Counted from the first letter of the stretch, positions 17,398-26,657 are shown. The stretch is 64,000 nt of DNA from Saccharibacillus soli (GCA_002189105.1 NIOB01000005.1:231011-295010), one strand, 5' to 3'. The notes: generated by a model not told the origin, from the sequence alone. Made by a program: numbers and translations.

Positions 17398-17490
17398 GAA
17401 GATTGGACGTCGAAGTTCTTGTTCTGGCCTCATTCGACCAGCGCGACTCAGACCGCGATGCTTACAAGGGCTGGTCGATGATTCGTAGGA

Positions 17491-19398
17491 TTATCGTCCG
17501 CTCAATACGGACAAATCCAGAGCGAAGCGTGCGAATCCGCCTTCTGCCATGCCTACAAATTCGATGCCGGCTGGGAGTCCATTCATACGTGCTTCCGGCG
17601 AGGAGAGCAGCTCCACTTGAAGTCCACTTGGTACGCCCACCAACTGCCAATTTCCATCTGCTTTTGTAGACAATACGCCCTGAGTACGAATGTAGTCGGT
17701 TAAAATTTGACGATTCTCGTCCGCGGACGCCAGCACAACGCGCTGGCCATCCGGATTGGCAATGGGAGTGGAGAACGCGCGGTAGTTATTGGTCGCAATC
17801 AGGAAAGATTCGTCCTTCTCCACTGGACGCCCTTTATAACATAGATCTCCGATCCGTTCGACATCCGGGTGCAGCAGTTCACAGGCAGCTGAATAACGCG
17901 CCGGACGAGTCACATCAATCGTATAGGTCACTCCATCGATGATGTCGAAGTTAAACGATGGGAAGTCAGGATCAATCAGGCTCTGCCCGCTTCCTCCGTG
18001 GGGATCGACCGTACGGAACAAACCTGCCGCCCACTCCAGCCATTCCTTCAGTTCCGTGCCTGTCAGCAGCAGCGCACACAGGGTGTTGGGATAATTATAG
18101 AGGTCGGCAATATGCTTGACGGCAAGTGGACCCGCCGGAACGTGCGTGTAATAAGAAGGGCCGTATCTCCCTCCGGTCTTGAAAGGAGCTGCCGCTGCCA
18201 GCATCGGCAGATGAGCGTACGGCGTATCTGCAAATGTCTGTCTCAGATACTCGCGCTGCGCATCATTGACAATCTGTACCGAAGCACTATCCATGGCAAG
18301 TGCGAAAAAGCTGTCGATGGACTCTGTGGTTTCTCCAACCGGCGTACGAATGTAGGCAAGTGTACCTGCATGTGCCTCCTGAACGATCTGTTCCACAATC
18401 TCATCCTCTCGCGCAAGAGCCATTCCTTTGGCTGCTTCATAGACCGGCCTTGCTTCGGCGCGGCCGGAGATGACCGTCCAGCCTCGATCCGTATACTCCA
18501 GTTCCAGATCGACCACGCCCAGATGATCCCCTGCATATCCTGCTTCAACAGAAGGAATCCCGTTAATCGTCCCTTTTTCCAGATCCACGCCTTCTTTTCC
18601 CGCAAACGCCTCACTCGGAAACACTTTATGCGCGTGTCCAAACAGCATGACATCAATGTCGGGAATTCGGCTGAGATGCAGTGCGGCATTTTCTGTCATC
18701 GGGGCTTCAGGAATCTCCTCATACCCGCAGTGAGCCAGCAGAATCACCAGCTCTGCCCCCTGCTGCTTGAGCTGCGGCACGAACTTGCGGACAGATTCGA
18801 CCATATCCGCTGCGATCAGTTTGCCTTCCAGATTCGCTTTGTCCCAGCTCATGATCTGGGGTGTGACGACTCCAATCACGCCAATCTTGAGCGTATGCAC
18901 GCCCCCTGCTTCGTCTTCGATCTCGCGCTCCAGCAGCAGATAAGGAGGGAGATAGGACTTCCCTGCTTCCCCCTCTTCGCTATCCAGATACAGATTGGCG
19001 TTCGTATAAGGAAAATTCGCCCCGCGCAGTGCCCGATTCAAATACTCCAAGCCATAATTAAATTCATGATTTCCCAATGTTGCGGCATCATAACCCAGTT
19101 CATTCATTGCGGCATAAGCCGGATGAATCTCTTCAGCCTCCGCTCCTTCTTTCGCGGCTGCATAATCGCCCATTGGATTACCTTGAAGCAGATCACCATT
19201 ATCAAATAACCACACATTTTTACATTCTGCCCGAGCTTGTCGAATCAAGGCTGCCGTTCGGGTGAATCCATACGCTTCTACCGGACGGTCCCCATAATAG
19301 TCATAGCTGGTCAGATGAACATGCAGATCGGTGGTTTCCAGTACGCGAACCTTGGCTGTAATCCCCAGTTTACTCTCCTCCATTTTCAAAACGTGCAT
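17491..19398 (-). CDS. Bifunctional metallophosphatase / 5'-nucleotidase family protein (2',3'-cyclic-nucleotide phosphodiesterase-like)
   Basis: About 635 residues. N-terminal calcineurin-like metallophosphatase with DLHVHLTSYDYYGDRP, the metal ligands in LFDNGDLLQGNPMGD, the GNHEFNYGL motif and AHCG…FGHAHKVFP; C-terminal 5'-nucleotidase domain with YNYPNTLCALLLTG and NFDIIDGVTYTID. No signal peptide or LPxTG anchor is visible from ATG 19398 or 19383. A GGAGGAG site at 19382-19376 stands just inside the frame and would fit a CTG at 19368, so the exact start is open. Family members release phosphate from cyclic and 5' nucleotides. It is divergent from phnD across a PhoP-box-like array, which points to phosphate-starvation control. 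Confidence 0.88.
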   Translation of the reverse strand: MHVLKMEESKLGITAKVRVLETTDLHVHLTSYDYYGDRPVEAYGFTRTAALIRQARAECKNVWLFDNGDLLQGNPMGDYAAAKEGAEAEEIHPAYAAMNELGYDAATLGNHEFNYGLEYLNRALRGANFPYTNANLYLDSEEGEAGKSYLPPYLLLEREIEDEAGGVHTLKIGVIGVVTPQIMSWDKANLEGKLIAADMVESVRKFVPQLKQQGAELVILLAHCGYEEIPEAPMTENAALHLSRIPDIDVMLFGHAHKVFPSEAFAGKEGVDLEKGTINGIPSVEAGYAGDHLGVVDLELEYTDRGWTVISGRAEARPVYEAAKGMALAREDEIVEQIVQEAHAGTLAYIRTPVGETTESIDSFFALAMDSASVQIVNDAQREYLRQTFADTPYAHLPMLAAAAPFKTGGRYGPSYYTHVPAGPLAVKHIADLYNYPNTLCALLLTGTELKEWLEWAAGLFRTVDPHGGSGQSLIDPDFPSFNFDIIDGVTYTIDVTRPARYSAACELLHPDVERIGDLCYKGRPVEKDESFLIATNNYRAFSTPIANPDGQRVVLASADENRQILTDYIRTQGVLSTKADGNWQLVGVPSGLQVELLSSPEARMNGLPAGIEFVGMAEGGFARFALDLSVLSGR

Positions 19399-19479
19399 CT
19401 TTTTCGATTGGTTTATTCCTGTTTCTAGCTTGATTAGGATGACATTTAATTTTTTTCTCCGCAAGAGAGAGGAGAGGAT

Positions 19480-19518
19480 TTTACAATTTTTTAACAAAAG
19501 TCGTGTTCCGGTTTTACT
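19480..19518 (+). promoter_or_regulatory. PhoP-box-like direct repeats upstream of phnD
   Basis: Hexamers at exact 11-base steps: TTTACA (19480), TTAACA (19491), CGTGTT (19502), TTTACT (19513), each followed by a 5-base spacer. Three of four fit the PhoP consensus TT(A/T/C)A(C/T)A of Bacillus. A possible extended -10 (TGGTACACT) ends at 19544. The array lies between phnD and the divergent nucleotidase. Confidence 0.5.
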
Positions 19519-19612
19519 CACCCTTAGGAAAATGCTGGTACACTTCTGGTTGTCGGCTTCGGAAGTGAAGCTGCGGCGCACATACCAACCTAACCTTGAG
19601 GGGGAAAAGATT

Positions 19613-20581
19613 TTGTTCAAGAAAGTACTTACAGTCTGCATGTCTCTGGCTCTTACAGCAGGTCTGGCAGCATGCGGAAACGGCTCCAATAATGCATCAG
19701 GCAGCGCAGCATCGTCTACGGGTGAAGACAAGACAGCCGCAGCCGGCTACGCACCCAAGGAATTGACTGTCCAATTCGTACCTTCACAAAATGCGGACAC
19801 GCTTGAAGCCAAAGCAAAACCGCTTGAAAAACTGCTTGGCGACAAACTGGGAATCCCGGTACATGTCAGCGTATCGCCTAACTATAACACCATCATCGAA
19901 GCCATGACGGCGAAGCAAGTTGACGTAGGCTTCCTGCCTCCGAACGCTTATGTACTCGCTCATGACGTCAAAAAGTCCGCGGATCTGCTGCTGCAAGCAC
20001 AGCGTTACGGCGTAGAAGAAGCGACAGGTCAACCGACCGAAGAGAAAGTAGACTTCTATCGTTCGCTGATCCTGGTGAAAAAGGATTCCGGCATCAAAAA
20101 GCTGGAAGATCTGAAAGGCAAAAAAATGGGCTGGCAGGATGTGACGTCTTCCGCAGGTTACGTGTTCCCGGCTGCTGCCATGATTAAAGCCGGCATGAAC
20201 CCGGATACGGACGTTCAAGGCGTAACGCTGAAAGGCCATGACCAAGCGGTACTGGCTCTGCTGAACGGACAGGTTGACGCGGTTGCCGTCTTCCAGGACG
20301 CACGCAACACGGTTAAAAAAGACGTTCCGGATGTCTTTGACAAAACGGAAATCCTGTTCGCAACGGACAAGATTCCAAACGATACGGTCAGCGTACGCAG
20401 CGACATGACGCAGGAATGGAAAGACAAGATCGCCGATGCCTTCATCGCAATCGGTAACGATCCGGAAGGTCAAAAGGTCATTAACGATGTGTACACACAC
20501 GTCGGTTATACCAAAGGCGATGACGCCAACTTCCAGATCGTTCGTGAGTCGGCTGAAGCCGTAGGACAAAAGATCCAGTAA
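19613..20581 (+). CDS. phnD: Phosphonate/phosphite/phosphate ABC transporter substrate-binding lipoprotein
   Basis: 322 residues from TTG 19613, which has TGAGGGGG 8 bases upstream; longer in-frame starts lack a ribosome site. Lipoprotein signal with LAAC (Cys about residue 18), then a linker rich in Ser, Gly and Ala. The PhnD-type fold is visible in LTVQFVPSQNADTLEAKAKPLEKLLGDKL (first strand), AKQVDVGFLPPNAYVLA and DVTSSAGYVFPAAAMIKAG, the anion-binding serine/threonine region of the family. It captures phosphonates, phosphite or phosphate esters and feeds the PhnC/PhnE complex. It opens the operon and is separated from phnC by a stem-loop. The exact ligand cannot be read from the sequence. 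Confidence 0.93.
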   Translation: MFKKVLTVCMSLALTAGLAACGNGSNNASGSAASSTGEDKTAAAGYAPKELTVQFVPSQNADTLEAKAKPLEKLLGDKLGIPVHVSVSPNYNTIIEAMTAKQVDVGFLPPNAYVLAHDVKKSADLLLQAQRYGVEEATGQPTEEKVDFYRSLILVKKDSGIKKLEDLKGKKMGWQDVTSSAGYVFPAAAMIKAGMNPDTDVQGVTLKGHDQAVLALLNGQVDAVAVFQDARNTVKKDVPDVFDKTEILFATDKIPNDTVSVRSDMTQEWKDKIADAFIAIGNDPEGQKVINDVYTHVGYTKGDDANFQIVRESAEAVGQKIQ

Positions 20582-20603
20582 TCCGCAACCTCCAAGTCTT
20601 TCC

Positions 20604-20676
20604 CGAAACGCAATGATTCCTTGCAGCGCCGCTTGCGGTCTTCAACAGCCGCCAAGCGGCGCTGTGCGGCGTTTCG
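20604..20676 (+). promoter_or_regulatory. Nested stem-loop between phnD and phnC
   Basis: CAGCGCCGCTTG (20624-20635) pairs with CAAGCGGCGCTG (20653-20664), enclosed by CGAAACGC (20604-20611) and GCGTTTCG (20669-20676). There is no T-tract, so it probably protects the phnD mRNA 3' end or lowers downstream expression rather than stopping transcription, as is common after binding-protein genes. Confidence 0.6.
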
Positions 20677-20742
20677 ACCAAGGCGACAATCTAACAATCG
20701 GTGATGCCTTTAGGGCAGAGCTACCGAAGAAAGCAGGCAGCG

Positions 20743-21534
20743 ATGATCGAATTTAAAAATGTAGTCAAACAATATCCCAACGGCACGATTGGCCTGAACA
20801 ATATCAATCTGACGATCGGCGAAGGTGAATTCGTTGTGATCGTCGGACTGTCGGGCGCAGGCAAATCGACGCTGCTTCGTTCCATCAATCGGCTGCACGA
20901 CATCAGCTCGGGCGAGATTCTCGTCGATGGCAAATCCATCACCCGTGCCGGTGGCAAGCAGCTCCGCCGCATCCGCCGTGACATCGGTATGATCTTCCAG
21001 AGCTTTAACCTGGTGAAACGTGCCACCGTCCTCCGCAACGTCCTGACCGGACGCGTCGGCTATCACTCCACATTTAGCACGATGTTTGGCTATTTTCCCA
21101 AGGAAGACCATGATATTGCCCTAGACGCACTGAATCGGGTCAATATCCGCGAAAAAGCTTACAGCCGTGCCGATCAACTCTCCGGCGGTCAGCAGCAGCG
21201 TGTCTCGATCGCACGCGCGCTGGCACAGAAACCCAAGGTCATTCTGGCCGATGAGCCGGTCGCTTCCCTTGACCCGCTGACTACACGCCAGGTCATGGAT
21301 GACCTTCAGCGTATTAACCGCGAGTTGAAGATCACGACGATTGTCAACTTGCACTTTATCGACCTGGCGCGTGAATACGCTACGCGGATTATCGGTCTTC
21401 GTGCAGGTGAAGTTGTCTTTGACGGCCCGGTCTCCGAAGCTACCGATGCCAAGTTTGCCGAGATTTACGGTCGTCCGATTCACGAAGATGAGCTGCTGGC
21501 GGCTGAGGCGGCGAAGGGAGGCGTTCTGGCATGA
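20743..21534 (+). CDS. phnC: Phosphonate ABC transporter ATP-binding protein
   Basis: 263 residues. ABC ATPase with Walker [10 protein letters not shown] near residue 37, Q-loop [11 protein letters not shown], the PhnC-type insert [20 protein letters not shown], signature [15 protein letters not shown], Walker [13 protein letters not shown] and H-loop VNLHFIDLA. The start at ATG 20743 gives the family's [14 protein letters not shown] opening; its ribosome site is weak, so coupling to phnD transcription is likely. Its stop overlaps the phnE start (ATGA, 21531-21534). Confidence 0.96.
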   Translation: MIEFKNVVKQYPNGTIGLNNINLTIGEGEFVVIVGLSGAGKSTLLRSINRLHDISSGEILVDGKSITRAGGKQLRRIRRDIGMIFQSFNLVKRATVLRNVLTGRVGYHSTFSTMFGYFPKEDHDIALDALNRVNIREKAYSRADQLSGGQQQRVSIARALAQKPKVILADEPVASLDPLTTRQVMDDLQRINRELKITTIVNLHFIDLAREYATRIIGLRAGEVVFDGPVSEATDAKFAEIYGRPIHEDELLAAEAAKGGVLA

Positions 21535-22385
21535 ATTCTGCTCCTGTGCCAGACGCGGCGGAAGTGGGCGCACCCGCCCCTCCGCCCTCGAAGAAGCCTG
21601 CTCCCACCCTGGATTCCAAAGGCCCCCAGCGCTTTAAGGCACTGTTCACCTGGCTGGGGTTCATCGTCGTTATCGTCGTCTGCGGCATCCGCGTAGATGC
21701 CAATCTGGTGCAATTATTCAGTGCTAACTCCATGGAAAACATGGGACGTATTCTCGGTGAATTGTCGCGTCCCGACTGGAGTTATGCCAATCGAATCATG
21801 CCTGCCATGATCGAGACGGTACAGATTGCCATCGCGGGTACAATCATTGGTTCAGTGCTTGCGGTTCCGGTTGCCCTGCTCTGTGCCGTGAATATCATGC
21901 CCAAGAAGATCATCTCGATTCCTGCACGAATCGTATTGAACCTGGTTCGTACGATTCCGGATCTGCTTTTCGCTGCCGTATTCGTAGCCGTATTTGGCAT
22001 CGGTGCATTTGCCGGGATGTTGGCCCTGATCTTCTTCTCATTCGGTCTGGTCGCCAAGCTGACTTACGAAGCGATCGAAGCGATCGATCCGGGTCCGCTG
22101 GAAGCGATGACCGCTTCGGGTGCAAACAAGATCCAATTGATCGTGTTCGGCGTGATTCCGCAGGCGCTGCCTTATTTCTTCTCGTATGTCCTGTACACCT
22201 TCGAAGTCAACGTGCGCGCAGCCTCGGTACTCGGCTTCGTCGGCGCGGGCGGCATCGGTCTGCATCTGGATCAACAGCTCAATTCGCTGCGCTACGACCG
22301 TGCTTCAACCATCATTCTGCTGACACTCGTGATCGTTCTGGTCATTGACTACGCCAGCACTTATTTACGGAGGAAATTGCTATGA
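21531..22385 (+). CDS. phnE: Phosphonate ABC transporter permease (first PhnE)
   Basis: 284 residues. A proline- and alanine-rich cytoplasmic N-terminus precedes six membrane helices. The coupling loop [34 protein letters not shown] (EAA motif, near residue 185) and the C-terminal block [16 protein letters not shown] are diagnostic of PhnE. It overlaps phnC by 4 bases upstream and the second permease by 4 bases downstream, so translation is coupled through the operon. It forms a heterodimeric channel with the next gene product. Confidence 0.95.
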   Translation: MNSAPVPDAAEVGAPAPPPSKKPAPTLDSKGPQRFKALFTWLGFIVVIVVCGIRVDANLVQLFSANSMENMGRILGELSRPDWSYANRIMPAMIETVQIAIAGTIIGSVLAVPVALLCAVNIMPKKIISIPARIVLNLVRTIPDLLFAAVFVAVFGIGAFAGMLALIFFSFGLVAKLTYEAIEAIDPGPLEAMTASGANKIQLIVFGVIPQALPYFFSYVLYTFEVNVRAASVLGFVGAGGIGLHLDQQLNSLRYDRASTIILLTLVIVLVIDYASTYLRRKLL

Positions 22386-23179
22386 ATCAATCGGTTCCTT
22401 CCCATTCTCGTCTGCCCCTCATCCGCAATTGGATCGTCGGCATCCTGCTGATTCTGATCTTTATCTGGTCGCTGTCTGCGATGAAATTCGATGGGATTCA
22501 AGAATACGGCGCACAGGTTGTAAGCTCGATTTGGGAAGGCTTTACGCATCCCGATTGGGATTATGTCTATCTCCCGGATGGCGAGGATCTGCTGCGCGGC
22601 TTGTTGGAGACGCTGATTATTTCCATTCTCGGCACCTTTATCTCCGCGTTCCTCTGTATTCCGTTTGCGTTCTGGGCTTCCGCGAATATGAGCCGGATTC
22701 AGGCCGTATCGATCAGCGGTAAATTTGTCCTGACTGTCATTCGGGTATTTCCGGAAATCATCATGGCAATTTTGTTTATCGTGGCGGTAGGCCCCGGAGC
22801 CTTTGCTGGTGTATTGGCACTCGGGATTCACTCCATCGGCATGCTGGCGAAGCTCTATTCCGAGACGATCGAAGCCGTCGATAACGGCCCGCGCGAAGCA
22901 CTGATCTCCAGCGGGGCCAGCAAGCTCCAGGTGCTGCGCTTCGCCGTGCTGCCGCAGGTGATTCCGCAGTTCATCTCGTATGCGCTCTACCGCTTCGAGA
23001 TCAATATTCGTTCCGCAACCGTATTGGGTCTGGTCGGTGCAGGCGGCATCGGCGTTCCACTCCTTTTCGCCCTGAGCAGCCGGAATTGGAGCCGCGTAGG
23101 GATTATCCTGCTGGGTATCGTCATTCTGGTTACGATCATCGACCTGATCTCCGGCTGGCTGCGCCGACGGATTATCTGA
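22382..23179 (+). CDS. phnE: Phosphonate ABC transporter permease (second PhnE)
   Basis: 265 residues, clearly paralogous to the upstream permease. It has the matching coupling loop YSETIEAVDNGPREALISSGASKLQVL and the C-terminal block IRSATVLGLVGAGGIGVPL, with six predicted helices. Its ATG overlaps the preceding TGA (22382-22385), with GGAGGAAATT as ribosome site. It ends the operon; the terminator follows at 23271. Two different PhnE subunits are usual in Firmicutes. Confidence 0.95.
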   Translation: MNQSVPSHSRLPLIRNWIVGILLILIFIWSLSAMKFDGIQEYGAQVVSSIWEGFTHPDWDYVYLPDGEDLLRGLLETLIISILGTFISAFLCIPFAFWASANMSRIQAVSISGKFVLTVIRVFPEIIMAILFIVAVGPGAFAGVLALGIHSIGMLAKLYSETIEAVDNGPREALISSGASKLQVLRFAVLPQVIPQFISYALYRFEINIRSATVLGLVGAGGIGVPLLFALSSRNWSRVGIILLGIVILVTIIDLISGWLRRRII

Positions 23180-23270
23180 GCTGATGTTTGCCGAAAACCG
23201 AACCCTTTAGCGGCGATAAAAGACTTTGAACTTACGCTTTCGGAAGCTCAAGCCTTCCGCAGCTAACCAG

Positions 23271-23307
23271 AAACGGCCGAGACCCACCAGGTCCTCGGCC
23301 GTTTTTT
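23271..23307 (+). terminator. Terminator of the phn operon
   Basis: AAACGGCCGAG pairs with CTCGGCCGTTT, with an inner ACC/GGT extension, followed by T6. The 358-base gap 23180-23537 holds this and the next terminator and no gene that I can support. Confidence 0.85.
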
Positions 23308-23493
23308 GATTGATTTCGTATTGGGGCCGATGACTTTGCCATTCGATTTCATCATTTATTTAATGACGGATGACCTGCGGCGGAGGGGAGAAGTTCAGTG
23401 AAGGAATTACAGACTTTGGCAGAAAGTCACTTCGGGAGCATGAGCGAACGAACTTTTCCCTGGAGCTGCCCACTCCCCCCAAGTTTTCTCAAC

Positions 23494-23529
23494 AAAAAAA
23501 GCGTCCCGAAATCCTTCGGAACGCTTTTT
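23494..23529. terminator. Terminator of the rtcB-AAA operon (bidirectional)
   Basis: AAAAAGCGTCCCGAA pairs with TTCGGAACGCTTTTT with one mismatch and a 4-base loop. It is flanked by A7 and T5, so it works on the minus strand for the AAA ATPase gene ending at 23538. Confidence 0.8.
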
Positions 23530-23537
23530 CCCTACTA

Positions 23538-24869
23538 TTATAATTGAAATCCAATGCCTCCGCCCTTACCGTCCATCCACTTACCAGTCTTCTCCTTGCT
23601 CAGTTCGCCGTTCAACGAACGGACGATTGCAGCCAGATCGACCTCGCCGCGTTCATGCCACTCCAGCGCCGCCGAGACGTACAATTCTCCCAACTGCGCC
23701 ATGCTGAAGCCTTTGGTCAGCGACAAAGCACGTTCCAGTCCATCGGCATCCACAAATTCCAGAAGTCCCCGACGTTCCAGGAAGGTACGGCGCATATCCG
23801 TATCCGGCAGTGTGATCTCATACGAACGATCGAATCGGCCCGCACGGTTCATTAGACCGGGATCGATCTTCTCCGGATAGTTGGTTGTGCCGATCAGGAA
23901 GATGCCTTCCTTCGATGTGGCGCCATCCAGAATATTCAGGAAGAAGGAGCGGACGCCCTGCGGCATGGAATCAATGTCTTCGATGACCAGCACCATCGGA
24001 GCCAGCCGAGCAGCCGTCTCGAATACCTCCTGAACGGAGCCGCTGGACGTGTATTCCGTGATCTGCCAGTAGGCAGCCGGGCCCGGGATACTGCCTGCAA
24101 TCGACTTGACCAGAGTGGTTTTGCCGTTGCCGGGACGCCCATAGAGCAGGATTCCCCGTTTGAACGGCAGGTTATGCTTGTGATAGAACGTTCGATCCGA
24201 AGCGAAGAACTGATCGAGCGAACGATAGATTTCTTTCTTCAGCGGCTCAGGCAGAATTACGTCATCCCGGGATACTGCCCGCGTAATCGGTTCGCTCTCG
24301 CGGTGGATACCGTTGTTGGTATCCGTAAATACGGTGATTCGGCTCTTGTCCCGGTTGCGCTGACGAACCCGGACACCGCTCAGGAACGCGCTGATGGCCT
24401 CATCCCCTGTCGCAAATACAAAATCTTCGCTGTAAATGCCGTGCTGCCGGAACATGGGAATCCGCGCAAGCGCCACTCCCTGAGCCGGATAGACAAATAC
24501 GTTATTGCGAATAGCGGGATGAATCGTATATTCGGCTGTACTGCTATCTTCGTCATACGTAAACGTACGCCCTTCAATCCCCTCATAGACGCGGCCGGCA
24601 CATTCGACTTCGGGTGCCCCTTTCTTCACGTCTTCTTCAAGCAGGTCCCAGTAATCGCTGGTACCATCATCGCTGGCATACAGGGTGTACGTCACCCCGT
24701 AACGCTCCTCCAGCATCGCTTCAATGCCTCGCGTCACGCGGGCATACGATTCATATTCCCCCATGTTGGGGTTGCCCGGTTCATAGGCGACGACGGTTCG
24801 TTCCTGGTTGGACGGAGCGCTGAGACCCGCAATGCTCAAGCCGCTTTCAGGCTGTAATTTTCGTTCCAT
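23538..24869 (-). CDS. AAA-family ATPase (BCS1-like) partnered with RtcB
   Basis: 443 residues. An N-terminal domain of about 215 residues of unknown fold precedes an AAA+ module: Walker A LLYGRPGNGKTTLVK near residue 248, Walker B MVLVIEDIDSM near 297, sensor 1 IFLIGTTNYPEKID and the arginine finger region LMNRAGRFDRSYEI near 335. This is the classic AAA (BCS1/FtsH-like) subgroup, not MoxR. It starts 1 base after the rtcB stop (TGAtATG), so the two proteins are made together. A role in remodelling RtcB, its RNA substrate or its product is inferred from this coupling only. No nuclease or transmembrane domain is visible. Confidence 0.87.
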   Translation of the reverse strand: MERKLQPESGLSIAGLSAPSNQERTVVAYEPGNPNMGEYESYARVTRGIEAMLEERYGVTYTLYASDDGTSDYWDLLEEDVKKGAPEVECAGRVYEGIEGRTFTYDEDSSTAEYTIHPAIRNNVFVYPAQGVALARIPMFRQHGIYSEDFVFATGDEAISAFLSGVRVRQRNRDKSRITVFTDTNNGIHRESEPITRAVSRDDVILPEPLKKEIYRSLDQFFASDRTFYHKHNLPFKRGILLYGRPGNGKTTLVKSIAGSIPGPAAYWQITEYTSSGSVQEVFETAARLAPMVLVIEDIDSMPQGVRSFFLNILDGATSKEGIFLIGTTNYPEKIDPGLMNRAGRFDRSYEITLPDTDMRRTFLERRGLLEFVDADGLERALSLTKGFSMAQLGELYVSAALEWHERGEVDLAAIVRSLNGELSKEKTGKWMDGKGGGIGFQL

Positions 24870-24870
24870 A

Positions 24871-26295
24871 TCAAGATCTCGCTCCTTTCACTGCCGCAAG
24901 CGGCTTGCATTTGGCAACGACGGCAGCCAGACCCGCTCCCGTTACGCTGCTGATAATTTGATCGACATCCTTGTACGCCTGCGGCGATTCGTCGAGAATC
25001 ACACCCAATGAATTATGGTTGACGATCACTTCTTCTTCCGTTCCGACCTTGAGCGCCGCAGCGAACTGATCCACCGTTACCTGACGCTTGGTTGCACTGC
25101 GCGAACGAGCGCGTCCTGCGCCGTGGCAGATGGAATGATAATTGTCCGCCCCACTTGGGAGTCCGGCCATAATATACGACGATGTGCCCATCGAACCGGG
25201 AATCAGCGCCGGATGTCCGGTCTGCATATAGACGTCCGGGTTGTCCGGGTGCCCAGCGGGAAGCGCACGTGTCGCCCCTTTGCGATGAACGAACCATTCT
25301 TCTCCCCGGTGATGCTCTTCCCAAGCGTAATTGTGCATCAGATCGTATAAAATATTCATCTCGAACTTTGGCCCGAATACGTCGAGGAAGGCTTCACGAA
25401 CCGCATACGCGATCAGGTGACGATTAACGACTGCGTAATTCAGCGCCGATGCCATCATGTCTGCGTAGCGTTGGCCTTCCGGGGAATCCAGCGGCGCAAA
25501 GATCAGCTTGGGATCGTCGGTACCCAGACCCAGCCGCTTCATGGCGCGTGCTGCCATTGGCGTATACTGCTGGCTGACCATCGCCCCCCAGGCACGCGAT
25601 CCGGAGTGGATCATCACGACGACCTGGCCGTCATACATGCCCCACTGCTCCGCGATATGCCGGTTTTCTTCCGCAATCTCCAGGTATTGAATCTCGGCAA
25701 AATGGTTGCCCCCGCCCAATGTCCCAAGCTGGCGAAGTCCCTTGATCCATGACGAATCGGTAACCGCATTTAATTCTTCCGGGTCAAAAGCAAATCTTGC
25801 CTGTTCCACATGGGTGAGCGATGGCGAGCGCTTGGCGGAGACCCCATCCGGCAAATATTTGCCCGGCAGTCCTTTCAGTCCTTTTTGCACAATATGATCC
25901 ATGCGCAGATCGGAGAACGCTCCTTTTTTATGAGCTTCCATCGGCAGGTACTTTTCAATCCGGTTCACCAGCTTCCGGCGCAGGCGCAGATCCTGTACGT
26001 CCCGGCGATGCAGATTCGTCAGATGAACCCGCATGCCGCACCCAATATCGGTTCCTACAATAGATGGGGACACCATTCCCTGCTGCATGTTCCAGACCGC
26101 TGTAGTCCCGATGCACGTTCCCACACCTACATGAACGTCCGGCGTGTAGCCCATGTAACGGATACCGGGAATTTGCAGATTGCGACCTGCCATCTCGAAG
26201 ACGCGAGCATCCAGACCGCTAAACAATTCTTCGTCGGCATAGACGTGCACGCTGCCCGAAGGAAGTACAACTTCACGATAATTATAATTAGACAT
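24871..26295 (-). CDS. rtcB: RtcB-family RNA 3'-phosphate/5'-OH ligase
   Basis: 474 residues from ATG 26295 (MSNYNYREVV); an ATG at 26310 abuts its ribosome site and is less likely. RtcB seals 2',3'-cyclic-phosphate or 3'-phosphate ends to 5'-OH ends with GTP and Mn2+. Motifs: PDVHVGVGTCIGTTAVW, the metal cysteine in VGTDIGCGMRV (near residue 90), GTLGGGNHFAEIQ, VMIHSGSRAWG and the guanylylated histidine in SICHGAGRARSRSAT (near residue 390). It leads a two-gene operon with the AAA ATPase. No RtcA cyclase or archease gene is adjacent. A terminator lies between its leader promoter and its start, so expression may depend on readthrough. Confidence 0.95.
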   Translation of the reverse strand: MSNYNYREVVLPSGSVHVYADEELFSGLDARVFEMAGRNLQIPGIRYMGYTPDVHVGVGTCIGTTAVWNMQQGMVSPSIVGTDIGCGMRVHLTNLHRRDVQDLRLRRKLVNRIEKYLPMEAHKKGAFSDLRMDHIVQKGLKGLPGKYLPDGVSAKRSPSLTHVEQARFAFDPEELNAVTDSSWIKGLRQLGTLGGGNHFAEIQYLEIAEENRHIAEQWGMYDGQVVVMIHSGSRAWGAMVSQQYTPMAARAMKRLGLGTDDPKLIFAPLDSPEGQRYADMMASALNYAVVNRHLIAYAVREAFLDVFGPKFEMNILYDLMHNYAWEEHHRGEEWFVHRKGATRALPAGHPDNPDVYMQTGHPALIPGSMGTSSYIMAGLPSGADNYHSICHGAGRARSRSATKRQVTVDQFAAALKVGTEEEVIVNHNSLGVILDESPQAYKDVDQIISSVTGAGLAAVVAKCKPLAAVKGARS

Positions 26296-26361
26296 TAGTA
26301 AATATTCCATTCCTCTCTATTTGAACAAAGTAGGGTAAAAGGGTAAAAAAGCATAACAAAA

Positions 26362-26386
26362 AGCCGCGGACCTCTCGTCCGCGGCT
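26362..26386 (-). terminator. Intrinsic terminator/attenuator in the rtcB leader
   Basis: Perfect 10-bp stem AGCCGCGGAC / GTCCGCGGCT with a 5-base loop, followed on the minus strand by T5GTTATGC. It lies 66 bases upstream of the rtcB ATG and downstream of the strong promoter at 26658-26687. No second promoter for rtcB is evident between, so it probably attenuates rtcB or ends a separate small transcript. Confidence 0.8.
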
Positions 26387-26534
26387 ATGCCGGTTCAGCC
26401 TGAATATCCAACGCGCCCTGTGCCTGTATTCGATACGCTCTGAAAGGAACGTAACCAAGGACAAACAGGGACAATGTGTACTTCACCGCGCAAGTGAGAT
26501 TCACGCGAAGAAGCGACCACAGGGTCGAGGAACT

Positions 26535-26624
26535 TCAGACTGCACCGCACCCGTTGAGGACAGGCAGAACGAAAGGCGTAATTTCGGTTGTCAAATGAGC
26601 CTTCAAACGGTTAACGACGATCAT
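26535..26624 (-). CDS. Candidate 29-codon leader ORF upstream of rtcB
   Basis: ATG 26624 has AGGAGG (26639-26634) at a 9-base spacing and follows a near-consensus promoter, so it should be translated. The product begins MIVVNRLKAHLTTE and ends at TGA 26537-26535. Beyond the TGA the same frame stays open for 47 more codons and stops at a TAG that abuts the terminator stem at 26386. So it may be a leader peptide, a longer gene with an in-frame TGA (nonsense mutation or recoding), or the 5' part of a structured RNA. I know no homologue. Confidence 0.4.
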   Translation of the reverse strand: MIVVNRLKAHLTTEITPFVLPVLNGCGAV

Positions 26625-26657
26625 TGCTGCCATCCTCCTTTGTCAAATAGTAAATTC

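Noticed and set aside
17998-19209. 403-codon + strand frame opposite the nucleotidase gene
   Set aside because: Antisense to the metallophosphatase domain; Cys/Arg-rich nonsense composition.
26387-26633. tRNA or tRNA-like Y RNA upstream of rtcB
   Set aside because: I looked for D-, anticodon- and T-arm patterns on both strands. Only short hairpins (GTAT/ATAC, GTGA/TCAC) appear and no cloverleaf can be drawn, so no RNA gene is called.
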